From positions 1-64,000 of the forward strand of contig JAJQCQ010000047.1 in the NCBI GenBank assembly GCA_021202635.1: a DNA stretch of 64,000 nucleotides. Direction: 5' to 3'. The notes under the pieces are model-generated. The model was not told the origin of the DNA. It worked only from the letters and a program-made list of their open reading frames with translations, and ran no database searches. Source of the DNA: Lachnospiraceae bacterium. GTDB lineage: Bacteria; Bacillota; Clostridia; Lachnospirales; Lachnospiraceae. This document shows, in pieces, positions 1 through 8,827 of this stretch (the stretch's first letter is position 1; each line of letters starts with the position of its first letter). The position numbers and the translations under genes are program-made.

Positions 1-2
1 AA

Positions 3-780
3 CTGGCCTCAAAATTTTTTTAAATCACCCCTTGACATTTCTTAGCTGGACTTTTCCAGGAAGCGGTGTGGCGGAAAAGGGATATGGAACAGAAGAAAAA
101 TGAGGAGATTCACAGCCTGCAGTATTCCAAGATCGTAAATGAGATGGAAAGTTTCCGGCGCATCCGTCATGACATGCGCCATCATCTGAGCGGACTTTCG
201 GAGCTGCTTGCCCAGGGAAAAACGGAGGAAATGAAAGAGTATCTGGATGAACTGATCGGCTATACGGTTGTGCGCGATCAGACTTTTTACTGCAAAAATG
301 AGACGATCAACAGTCTTTTGCAGTACTACGTCGGGTACGCGTTAAACGAGAATATCCGGGTCGAAGTGCAGGCGAGATGTGAGAAGCTCGCGATTCCGGC
401 TACGGATCTGACGGTAGTATTTGGAAATATCATGGAAAATGCCATCCGCAGCTGTATGCAGGCAGGGGAAGGCCAGGTGTCTCTGATCACGGTTCGGATT
501 GACACCATCGGCAATTCCCTGGTGATAGAAGTCATAAATCCGTGTGCGGCCGTTCATTTCTCTGAAAGATATGCTGCGGAAAAAAAGACGCTGCAGGGAG
601 ATGCGGATTGCTTGCGTGCGGTGGAGGCCTTTCTAAGCGCCAGGAAGGACGGCGTGCGTGGTCTTCTATGCATGGCGCGACCCCCCCAATAACATGGGGG
701 GGGGGACGGCGCGCTTTCGGTTTGATTCTGAAAAGAAGGTATTCATTTCACAAATTCGTATGGACATCTCTGAGACATGA
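3..780 (+). pseudogene. Truncated and frameshifted AgrC-like sensor histidine kinase
   Basis: The readable frame (about 66-692) shows a dimerisation/phosphoacceptor region with the motif RHDMRHH, whose first His is the expected phosphorylation site, and an N box (NIMENAIRSC), both typical of the LytS/AgrC kinase family with a GHKL ATPase. The membrane sensor domain is absent: an in-frame TGA lies at 33-35 just upstream, at the window edge. Downstream the frame closes at a TAA inside a C7-AATAACAT-G10 inverted homopolymer (671-700). Removing one C from the C7 run would open the frame to 780 and give a normal GHKL ending (GGTARFRFD, then EKKVF). The glycine-rich ATP lid is also degenerate (GDADCL). 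It lies upstream of a LytTR regulator, so it was probably its partner. A sequencing error in the homopolymer cannot be excluded. Exact boundaries are uncertain. Confidence 0.7.
671..700. repeat. C7/G10 inverted homopolymer hairpin
   Basis: A run of seven C, an 8-nt loop (AATAACAT) and a run of ten G form a perfect G:C hairpin inside the 3' part of the kinase reading frame. The number of C and G residues decides whether the kinase C-terminus is read. Such runs are slippage-prone and are also hard to sequence. Confidence 0.7.
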
Positions 781-795
781 TAGTAATGTGACAGC

Positions 796-856
796 ACAAA
801 TGGACAGCTTTCAGTGCACGAATGGTTCGTTCGTTGTGCAATTTTCGTGTTAAAAT
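796..856 (+). promoter_or_regulatory. Paired LytTR-like boxes and -10 upstream of the response regulator gene
   Basis: ACAAATGG (796-803) and ACGAATGG (818-825) are direct repeats 22 bp apart, i.e. two helical turns. The reverse complement ACCATTCGT differs at one position from the published LytTR half-site pattern. A -10 like TAAAAT lies at 851-856, 26 bp after the second box, with no good -35 element, as expected for an activator-dependent promoter. The same geometry recurs at 15328-15388. That the neighbouring LytTR protein binds here is inference. Confidence 0.6.
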
Positions 857-886
857 AGATAGAGTGCATATAAGAGGGGGACGAAA

Positions 887-1609
887 ATGCGCATTGCTAT
901 CTGCGACGACAGTAAGCTGTCACAGTCTTTATTTATCAGTGCTCTGTTGGAGTGGAATCCGACGGAACGGGCAGAATGCTTTTTCAGCGGGGCTGATTTG
1001 CTGGAGGCGATGAGGCAGTCGCCTGTTTTTGACATGGTATTTCTGGATATCTATCTCCCGGGTGAAAATGGCGTTGATATTGCTGCTGAGATTCGGAAGC
1101 TCTCTCCCTCCACAGGAATTGTATTTATTACCAACAGCCCGGATCACGCAGTGGATGCGTATTCTCTGAATGCGATTCACTATCTGGTGAAGCCGGTGAC
1201 GGCCGAAGGGGTAAAGGAGTCATTTGAGCGTCTGAAAACCCTTCGCTCGAAGCCGCGGCCGATGTTTACGCTGTCGGTTGGCAGAGTCAGTCATATCGTG
1301 TATCTGGATGAAATTACCTGTATCCTCAGTGCCAAGCATGTGAAGGAGATCCATCTGGAGAATGGGCAGACACTGCGGGCCTGGATCGATATCCAGGAGC
1401 TGGAGAAAAAGCTGGATAAGAGCTTTCTGAAGCTGAACCGGGGGACGATTGTGAATATGGGACAGATCCGGCAGATGAGCGCGGAGTATTGTGTGCTGAG
1501 CGACGGGACGAGGCTGGACTTTTCACGTCGGAAGCGGGCAGAGATCCGGGATGCGTATCACGATTACCTCTTTGCCAATCTTTCCGATGGTACTGAAGTG
1601 CGAGGATAA
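887..1609 (+). CDS. LytR/AgrA-family response regulator
   Basis: A 240-residue two-domain regulator. Residues 1 to about 120 form a receiver domain with the acidic pair D7/D8, phosphoacceptor D54 (context VFLDIYLP) and the conserved Lys in VKP near residue 102. Residues from about 128 to 225 match a LytTR DNA-binding domain (FLKLNRGTIVNM is typical). The start ATG follows a GGGGGA ribosome site. Proteins of this family receive phosphate from AgrC-like kinases and bind pairs of direct repeats. The partner kinase upstream appears broken. Paired candidate boxes lie in front of this gene and in front of the second pilus locus, suggesting that it controls itself and the pili. The stop lies 30 nt before the signal peptidase gene. 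Confidence 0.9.
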   Translation: MRIAICDDSKLSQSLFISALLEWNPTERAECFFSGADLLEAMRQSPVFDMVFLDIYLPGENGVDIAAEIRKLSPSTGIVFITNSPDHAVDAYSLNAIHYLVKPVTAEGVKESFERLKTLRSKPRPMFTLSVGRVSHIVYLDEITCILSAKHVKEIHLENGQTLRAWIDIQELEKKLDKSFLKLNRGTIVNMGQIRQMSAEYCVLSDGTRLDFSRRKRAEIRDAYHDYLFANLSDGTEVRG

Positions 1610-1639
1610 GGAAAACGTCCGGATGAATGGGGGAAGATC

Positions 1640-2227
1640 ATGAAACAGAGAATTCCGAAGATGGCTTCCATACCCAGTGCAGAGGCGGTAGCGGCGGAGC
1701 GGGAGCGCCTGCGTTACCAAAAACGATTCCGGCATACGATGATGACGATTGTCTATATTCTGATCGTGGCAGCTGCGGTTTCCATTCTGGCTGCGACGAC
1801 GCTTTTGCCGGTTTTACAGGTCTCCGGCACCAGCATGGAGCCGACCCTTGAGGACGGTGATGTGATTGTCCTTTTGAAAAGCGGAAATTACAGGACGGGC
1901 GACCTGTGTGCGTTTTATTATCAGAATAAGCTGCTTTTAAAGCGTGTGATCGGTGTGCCGGGCGATGTGATTGACATTGATACGGACGGCAATGTAAGCG
2001 TGAATGGGGAGGTGCTGGAGGAGCCGTATGTCACCAATCTGTCGCTGGGAGAATGCGATCTCACCTTTCCCTATCAGGTGCCGGAAAATCGTTACTTTGT
2101 GATGGGAGACAACCGCTCGACTTCGATTGACTCCAGGAGCAGTGTGATTGGCTGTATAGAAAAAGACCAGATTGTCGGGAAGGCGGTTCTGTGTGTCTGG
2201 CCAACAGGCCGATGGGGGACTTTCTGA
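1640..2227 (+). CDS. lepB: Signal peptidase I (catalytically complete)
   Basis: A type I signal peptidase of 195 residues that removes signal peptides from Sec-exported proteins at the outer face of the membrane. One N-terminal membrane segment spans about residues 34-58. The catalytic Ser is S65 in SGTSMEP and the general-base Lys is K101 in LLKRVIG; the later GDNR box is also present. A GGGGGAAG ribosome site precedes the ATG. Its place at the head of a pilus locus suggests that it processes the adhesin and pilins that follow. It contrasts with the second homologue at 18356, which lacks both catalytic residues. Confidence 0.93.
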   Translation: MKQRIPKMASIPSAEAVAAERERLRYQKRFRHTMMTIVYILIVAAAVSILAATTLLPVLQVSGTSMEPTLEDGDVIVLLKSGNYRTGDLCAFYYQNKLLLKRVIGVPGDVIDIDTDGNVSVNGEVLEEPYVTNLSLGECDLTFPYQVPENRYFVMGDNRSTSIDSRSSVIGCIEKDQIVGKAVLCVWPTGRWGTF

Positions 2228-2230
2228 TTT

Positions 2231-2287
2231 TGTAACCGTTCAGAACAGCGCAGGCGATCAGCGGCCTGCTGTTATTGGCAGTTACTG
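2231..2287. repeat. Short copy of the GTAAC/GTTCAGAACAGC palindromic intergenic repeat
   Basis: Starts GTAACCGTTCAGAACAGC and ends with the roughly inverted GCTGTTATTGGCAGTTAC, with an internal GCAGGC/GCCTGC stem. The same termini bound the larger element at 25672-26001. It lies between lepB and the giant adhesin and could act as a weak terminator. Confidence 0.5.
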
Positions 2288-2327
2288 ATTTATTTTATGC
2301 TTCACCCTGAAAAGGCGGTGTACGGTG

Positions 2328-5300
2328 ATGAAAACGATCGTAGATGTCTATTTAAGAGAATTCAAAAGAGATCATCGCAGGCGGCTGCGTTTTGGCGCGC
2401 TGGCGCTGTTTCTCGCCCTGCTGGTGACGGTCGGCATCAGCTGGAGGCTTCGTTATACCGGAATTGCGCTGACAAATGAGACGTACTGCGGACTGACGGA
2501 GCATACGCATACGGACGAGTGCTATGAGAAGGTACTGGTTTGCGGTCTGGAGGAGGCGGAGGGGCACTCTCATACAGATGCCTGCTATGAGGAGGAGCCT
2601 GTCCTGATCTGCGGCCTGGAGGAATCCGCGGGACATACACACACCGAGAGCTGTTATGATGAAGAGGGGAATCTGGTCTGCGGCCTGGAGGAAGCTGCGG
2701 GGCATACGCACAACGACGACTGCTATGAGACGAGAAAGACGCTGGTCTGCGGACAGGAGGAGTCTGTGGGACATACCCACACGGACGAGTGCTATGAAAC
2801 AGTACTCATCTGTGAACTGGAGGAGCATACCCATACGGCGGAGTGCATGACGGATGAGACCGCGGATGTGGAGACTGCTTCGGACTGGGAATCGACGATA
2901 CCAGAACTGACTGAAAACTGGACAGAGGACGTGGTGGCTGTGGCACAGAGCCAGATTGGCTATGTGGAGAGTACCGCGAATTTTGTGCTGGATGAAGATG
3001 GAGAGACACTCAGAGGCTACACCCGTTACGGTGCGTGGTATGGGAACATGTATGGGAACTGGGATGCCATGTTTGTCTCTTTCTGTTTATATTACGCGGA
3101 CGTCCCGGAGGATGTCTTCCCGGAGGCTTCCGGAGCCTATGCGTGGGCAGCAGCGCTGCAGGAGAAGTCCCTCTATCAGAGCGCGGACGCGTATGTGCCG
3201 TCTGCGGGCGATCTCGTCTTTTTTGACCGGGATGACGATGGAAAGGCGGATCATGTCGGCATCCTGGAAAAAGCAGATACACAGACCGATGCGGCCACAG
3301 GGGAAGTGACCGTGACAAAGCTGTATGTGATCGAGGGAGATTACAGTGCGGACAGTTCGGACGCGGCAGACGCCGTGACCCGGAACGAATATAACCCGGA
3401 TGATGTGAAGAGCAGGATTCTCGGATACGGCACACTGCCGTCCGACCCGAGGGCAGAGGAAGCGGAAACGGAAACTGAGACGGATACAGAAATAGCTATA
3501 GAAAATGATACAGAAATGGCCCTGGATACGGAAAGTGACACCGGGGCGGAAGGTACGGAAGCAGACGGAACGGGGGCGGAAACTGCGACAGAGTCAGACG
3601 GAACGGGAGCAGAAACCGCGACGGACCCGGATGCAGGTGCGGCAGCGGATGCAGAGGATTCGGCCGCTATCGGGACAGGAACGAAGCCGGCGGGCGAGGA
3701 CCTGACGGAAAATGAGACAAACGAGACGGCTCTGGAGACGGAAGCGTCAGCGGAGTCTGAGACAGAATCAGAGCTGGAGGGCACCGGGCAGTCGGTGCGG
3801 GTTTACAGCAGAGACGACGTGACTGTGACGGTCTGCTATGGGGCGGAAGCGGAGATTTCGGACGGCGCAGCGCTGATGGTCAGCGAATATACGCAGGATT
3901 CAGAGCTCTGGCAGTCCCGCTATGCGGAGGCCGCGGCCTTCTATGGCTGGGAAGCGGAAGAAACGGAGACTGAGCTTTCAGAGAGCGGGAAGGATACGGA
4001 AAAAGAAGGAGAAACGGAAAGTGCAGAGGCTTCTGAGGATATTGAGGATATGCAGGGTGTGCAGTTCCGTCTGTTCTCTGCCTTCCTCTACGAGGATGGT
4101 CAGAAGCTGCAGCCCGCAGATGGGACGCAGGTGCAGGTGACGATCGAGGTTTCCGGTGCGGACGATGTACTTTCCTGTGAGATACTCTCCTTCTGCGAGG
4201 GGGAAGTCTCCGGGCTGACCGCAGAGTACAGCTATGATGAAGATACACAGACACAGATGTATTGCTTCTCATTGAGCCGCTTTTCAGAAGCAGGGATCGG
4301 TCTTCTGCTTCAGACGGATACAGAAGAGGAAGGGACCGAAGAAACCGCAGAGCTGACCACCCAGAGTGTGCAGGGGGAGGATTATATCATCACGGTCAGC
4401 TACGGCCCGGAAGCAGAGCTTCCGGAGGAAGCGGTGCTGATGGTCAGCGAGTATGACCAGGATTCGGAAGAGTGGCAGGTACGCTACGAGGAAGCGGCTG
4501 CGCTTTATGGATGGGAGGACGGCACAGGCGCAGATACAGATGGAGACGCAGTGTCTGAGACGGATGAGAGCGCAGGCAATGCTGACGCGGAGGTGAGCGC
4601 AGCGGAAGAGACGGCGGAAACCAGTGAAACGACTATAAGCGGCGAGACGTCCGAGACGGGTGAAGCAGCTGAGATCAGTGAGACGTCCGAGACGGATGAG
4701 ACATCCGCTTCGGAAACAGAGGCCGCTGCCGATACAGAAGTGGTAGATTATCGGAAGGAATTCCGTTTGTTTAAGATCGGTTTTTATGTGGACGGGGAGG
4801 AAGTGGAACCGGCAGCCGATGTGACGGTGACCATTCTTTATCTGGATAAAGACGGAGAGGCAACCTACAATGTCACTCATTTCAGTGAGAATGGGACGAA
4901 GGATGTCGCGGCCGAATCCGGATATGAGGAGAATGTGCAGACCATCACGTTTGATACCGATGGGTTCTCGGAGTATGGGATCTCGACGGTGGCAGAGACC
5001 GAAACCGAAACAGAGACTGAGACGGAAATTACTTATTCTGAGGTAACTACCTTTTATCTCTGGATTAAGGATTATAATAATAACACGGTAGATGCTTATT
5101 CCGAGTGGGAAACTGGCACAGGTCAGCTGACCGCTTCCGGTGTTCTATCTTATACGGAAAGTGGCGAAACGTATTACCTGATCCCGATCAGTTATTTTAC
5201 AACGGCTCTTAGCAGCTATGGATATACATTTGACGGCACCAATACAGATTTTTGTCCGTTTATGTATATTCCAAGTGCATATAGCAGCGGCGTGAGCAGC

Positions 5301-8300
5301 GCGACGGGGGAAGCTTCGTATGTGGAAGTAAATGGCAGCTGGTATGTGCGGGTACAGGATACGACGGGATCGAATCCGAACCGCAGCAATGTTTACTATA
5401 TGATGGAGACCGTAAGCACTTTTCGGGTATGGCCCCGTACGGCTGTTGGTACTACAGCGATGGGAACATATGAAATATCGACCGCTCTGCATAAAGTGAA
5501 TACGACGTATTATTATATTCCTGTGAGTGATGTGAAAACATGGTTCACGGAGTTCAGTTTTGATGAAAATGACCTGGATCATTGTCCATTCTATTATGCG
5601 CCGGACGCGAACTATGGATCTGCGAATCTGACGCAGGCGAATTATGTTTATATGAATGGTTCCTGGTATTTAGAGATACAGGATACGGGGACTTATGGTG
5701 ATCCTCCGCGGAGTAACCTCTATTACTTATCAACGGACACAGTGGTTCTGAATCTGGGGAACGGCAATGGCAGTGCGGTGTTTAATGATTACAGCGGAGC
5801 TAACAGCATCAATCTGCGTTACACGACGGCTTCCCTTTCTGATTATGCGGACGCGAATGGAACGGTGACGATCCATCTGCCAAGTGACAGTGATCTGGGC
5901 GCTTCCTTTGTGGTGGTGGATGAAGATACAAGCGCCGGTCTGTCGGTTGTGTCTGTCACTTTAGGACAGGAGGCGGCCTACGACTACAAACTGGTTGGCT
6001 GGATCAACATTGCGACGGGAGAATATTACTGTGTCGAGGACGGTTCGACGACTGCGGAGGTGGATTTAAGCAATGCGAATGTCTTTTACGCGGACTGGAT
6101 AGCGGAGAGTTATGATGTGGGCTCCTCCTCGGATTCTGATCTTATTTCAACGGCGGATACCAGTTCTTTCGTAAAGATTTACATGTTTGATTACAACGAA
6201 CTGTTTAATCTGTACAGCGCTTCCCTGACGCAGACTGGGGTGACTGCTGAAACCTGGGCGGACAGTGGGAATCTGTATGAGACGCCGCTTTTGGGAAATG
6301 ATGCCGACAGCCTTACGCGGCTTGCCCCGAGCTTCCTTTTTGCAAACAATGGCACTGGAGGTACGGGAGTGCTGGCCAATATAGATCCCCGAAAGGATTG
6401 GAATAATAATCATACTTCATCAGTAACCACATATGATAATTTCGAAATTACGAGTAAGAATTCGGCTATACTTCAGAAGCTGTTTGACACTTCTGCCGGA
6501 AATACAGGAGATGATCTGGGTGTATATTATGTGGGAGAAGCAAATTATCTCTTTTCTTATGACGACGACCCAACCTCGTCTACTTATGGTTATTACTCGT
6601 ATGATTCCTCTCAGAACGCGGCGGCCTATAACCAGACGGAGAGCCGGTTTTATGTATACAGCAGTCCGAAGGGTTACGGTGGTTCCGGGTTTTATCCTTA
6701 TAATTCATATAGTGATTCTTTCGGCGCAAAGAATGGTACGATCAATGAGTGGTTTGGCATGAACGTGGAGCTGGACTTTTACCTTCCCAATGCGCCGGGC
6801 AGCGGCACGGATGTTAATCAGGTGAATGGCACGGATATGGTCTTTGAGTTTTCCGGGGATGACGACGTCTGGGTGTTTGTGGACGATGAACTGGTGCTGG
6901 ATCTGGGCGGTATCCATGGCGCATTGACCGGGACGATTAATTTTGCGACCGGTGAGGTTACGGTAAACGGAACGACCTATACGGATTTGCTTAATAACAT
7001 CTCTTCCGGCACACACAGACTGAGCATTTATTATATGGAGCGCGGCGGCTGGGCATCGAACCTGAAGCTTAGTTTTAATACAATTCCCAAATGGGAATAT
7101 GAGACCGCGACGGCTGGAACGATCAGTGTGACCAAGGAGTGGGGAACGAGTACGGCCACGACGGAAGTCACCATGGGGCTGTTCGAGCGGATGGAGATTA
7201 CCGGCACCACCAGCAATACGGACGGCACGACTACCTATACCGTAAGTGCAGCGTCTTATCTGAGCACGACCACTTATACGGTGCAGAGTGACGGCTATTC
7301 GTATGATGCAAATGGAGTCGTCCAGGCCTATTACAGCGGGGGATATCTGTACGTGCTGGTTGACACCCAGGTGCTGAACGATGCCAATGGATGGACTTAT
7401 ATCTGGGGACTGCTGGACAGCAGCAAGACCTATGAGGTGCTGGAGCTGACCACTTTGTCGCACTATACGACATCCTATGAGTCTGAGACTCTGCAAATCT
7501 ATGATTACTGGTCTGTCATTGGTACGGATGACCTGCAGGAAATGCTCGCGGCTGTCGGTTATAGTAAGGGAGACAGTGCCGGCACGATTGTGCTGAGTGA
7601 TGGCGCGATCAATTATGAGAGTACGGATCAGTTCGGCCGTGCCCTGTGGGGGTATGTCATAGCAGCCGGAGATGGGACGGTATCGATCGAGCAGGTTCTG
7701 CTGTCGCAGCCTCCGACAGATAACGGAAGCGACACATATATCTATGGAGCGATGAGCGATGATATCGATGTCGGCGCGATCCCGGACACGGCAAAGTGGG
7801 AGATGATTATCACCGGAACCCGAGAGGACGACAGTGTAACCACGAATCCCCAACGATATACCTTTTATTTGAAAAATGGAGACTATTATTTACGGGTGAC
7901 GGGCGACAGCACGAATGGATACAGTCTTACCGTAACGACAGACGTATCAGAAGCCACTGATTTTTATTACAATTCCCTGGGAGAGCTGCGAGTCAACAAT
8001 GATCTGGGCATCCGGGTTATTTTGCAGAAGTCAAATGGTACGGTTTCGGCGGTAGTCACTACTTCCAGAGCGGCATCCGATTCAGCCAACATTAAGGTTT
8101 ACTACGAAACGCCGGAAGCAACGACGAAGGGCGCAGCTTACACCGTCACAAATGAAGAGCTTCCCGCAGTTTACCTGAAAAAGGTGTCGGCATCCGATAT
8201 CAGCACGACCCTTTCTGGCGCGTCGTTTGCTCTGTACAAAATATCGGATGACGGCTATAACACAACGCTTTACTATTTCTACGATTCGTCTGCGGATGTG

Positions 8301-8708
8301 ACGACCTGGGACAGCAGTCTGAGTGCGGAGCAGGCCGCGCAGACGACCGATGGAGACGGCTGGATCGGCTTCTATTATCTGGAGGACGGCGACTATTACC
8401 TGCTGGAGACGGCTGCCCCGGACGGCTACAATCCGCTGACCAGCGTGATCAAATTCACCGTAACGAATGGCGTTGTCACAGCGGTTACGGATGAAAATGG
8501 GAATACTCTGTCGACGGTAACCATAGAGGCAAACACAAGCGGCAATAATCTGATCGTTCAGGTGCAGAACAAGACAGAGGAAATCCTGCCTTCCACCGGA
8601 GGCTTCGGAGCCGCACCGTATTATCTTGCGGGGGTGCTGCTGCTAGGCGGTTCCGCAGCATTGTTCGGCCGAAGACGCCGATACGCGGGACGCAGTCCGA
8701 ATGGGTGA
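2328..8708 (+). CDS. Giant LPXTG-anchored multidomain surface adhesin (probable pilus tip/shaft adhesin)
   Basis: About 2,126 residues from ATG 2328 (a GTG at 2325 is possible); an AAAGGCGG ribosome site lies upstream. Order: N-terminal membrane/signal segment (about 18-40); six Cys/His units with HTHTDECY-like cores (54-173); a CHAP/NlpC-like domain (about 205-365) in which the position expected for the catalytic Cys is D246 (context NWDAMFVSFC) while H309 is kept; Glu/Thr-rich linkers; two related beta units each containing LMVSEY; a fibro-slime/PA14-like domain (about 1477-1581); a Cna-B/SpaA domain (about 1945-2050); sorting signal LPSTGG at about 2087 with hydrophobic and RRRR tail. It is probably anchored by one of the two sortases downstream. 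The ligand is unknown. The first segment lacks a clear signal peptidase site. Confidence 0.88.
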   Translation: MKTIVDVYLREFKRDHRRRLRFGALALFLALLVTVGISWRLRYTGIALTNETYCGLTEHTHTDECYEKVLVCGLEEAEGHSHTDACYEEEPVLICGLEESAGHTHTESCYDEEGNLVCGLEEAAGHTHNDDCYETRKTLVCGQEESVGHTHTDECYETVLICELEEHTHTAECMTDETADVETASDWESTIPELTENWTEDVVAVAQSQIGYVESTANFVLDEDGETLRGYTRYGAWYGNMYGNWDAMFVSFCLYYADVPEDVFPEASGAYAWAAALQEKSLYQSADAYVPSAGDLVFFDRDDDGKADHVGILEKADTQTDAATGEVTVTKLYVIEGDYSADSSDAADAVTRNEYNPDDVKSRILGYGTLPSDPRAEEAETETETDTEIAIENDTEMALDTESDTGAEGTEADGTGAETATESDGTGAETATDPDAGAAADAEDSAAIGTGTKPAGEDLTENETNETALETEASAESETESELEGTGQSVRVYSRDDVTVTVCYGAEAEISDGAALMVSEYTQDSELWQSRYAEAAAFYGWEAEETETELSESGKDTEKEGETESAEASEDIEDMQGVQFRLFSAFLYEDGQKLQPADGTQVQVTIEVSGADDVLSCEILSFCEGEVSGLTAEYSYDEDTQTQMYCFSLSRFSEAGIGLLLQTDTEEEGTEETAELTTQSVQGEDYIITVSYGPEAELPEEAVLMVSEYDQDSEEWQVRYEEAAALYGWEDGTGADTDGDAVSETDESAGNADAEVSAAEETAETSETTISGETSETGEAAEISETSETDETSASETEAAADTEVVDYRKEFRLFKIGFYVDGEEVEPAADVTVTILYLDKDGEATYNVTHFSENGTKDVAAESGYEENVQTITFDTDGFSEYGISTVAETETETETETEITYSEVTTFYLWIKDYNNNTVDAYSEWETGTGQLTASGVLSYTESGETYYLIPISYFTTALSSYGYTFDGTNTDFCPFMYIPSAYSSGVSSATGEASYVEVNGSWYVRVQDTTGSNPNRSNVYYMMETVSTFRVWPRTAVGTTAMGTYEISTALHKVNTTYYYIPVSDVKTWFTEFSFDENDLDHCPFYYAPDANYGSANLTQANYVYMNGSWYLEIQDTGTYGDPPRSNLYYLSTDTVVLNLGNGNGSAVFNDYSGANSINLRYTTASLSDYADANGTVTIHLPSDSDLGASFVVVDEDTSAGLSVVSVTLGQEAAYDYKLVGWINIATGEYYCVEDGSTTAEVDLSNANVFYADWIAESYDVGSSSDSDLISTADTSSFVKIYMFDYNELFNLYSASLTQTGVTAETWADSGNLYETPLLGNDADSLTRLAPSFLFANNGTGGTGVLANIDPRKDWNNNHTSSVTTYDNFEITSKNSAILQKLFDTSAGNTGDDLGVYYVGEANYLFSYDDDPTSSTYGYYSYDSSQNAAAYNQTESRFYVYSSPKGYGGSGFYPYNSYSDSFGAKNGTINEWFGMNVELDFYLPNAPGSGTDVNQVNGTDMVFEFSGDDDVWVFVDDELVLDLGGIHGALTGTINFATGEVTVNGTTYTDLLNNISSGTHRLSIYYMERGGWASNLKLSFNTIPKWEYETATAGTISVTKEWGTSTATTEVTMGLFERMEITGTTSNTDGTTTYTVSAASYLSTTTYTVQSDGYSYDANGVVQAYYSGGYLYVLVDTQVLNDANGWTYIWGLLDSSKTYEVLELTTLSHYTTSYESETLQIYDYWSVIGTDDLQEMLAAVGYSKGDSAGTIVLSDGAINYESTDQFGRALWGYVIAAGDGTVSIEQVLLSQPPTDNGSDTYIYGAMSDDIDVGAIPDTAKWEMIITGTREDDSVTTNPQRYTFYLKNGDYYLRVTGDSTNGYSLTVTTDVSEATDFYYNSLGELRVNNDLGIRVILQKSNGTVSAVVTTSRAASDSANIKVYYETPEATTKGAAYTVTNEELPAVYLKKVSASDISTTLSGASFALYKISDDGYNTTLYYFYDSSADVTTWDSSLSAEQAAQTTDGDGWIGFYYLEDGDYYLLETAAPDGYNPLTSVIKFTVTNGVVTAVTDENGNTLSTVTIEANTSGNNLIVQVQNKTEEILPSTGGFGAAPYYLAGVLLLGGSAALFGRRRRYAGRSPNG

Positions 8709-8827
8709 AGCGGACGGAGAAAATAAAAATCGGGACACGATTTTATAGATAGAGTGATGTAAGAAGAGTCACAGAGTTTTCGGTAACTGGTAACGGAAGG
8801 GCAAAGGAAACAGGAGGTTAGAAAGGA

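Noticed and set aside
6705..7853. 382-codon open frame on the minus strand inside the giant adhesin
   Set aside because: Antisense shadow of a Thr/Gly-rich gene; no recognisable motifs.
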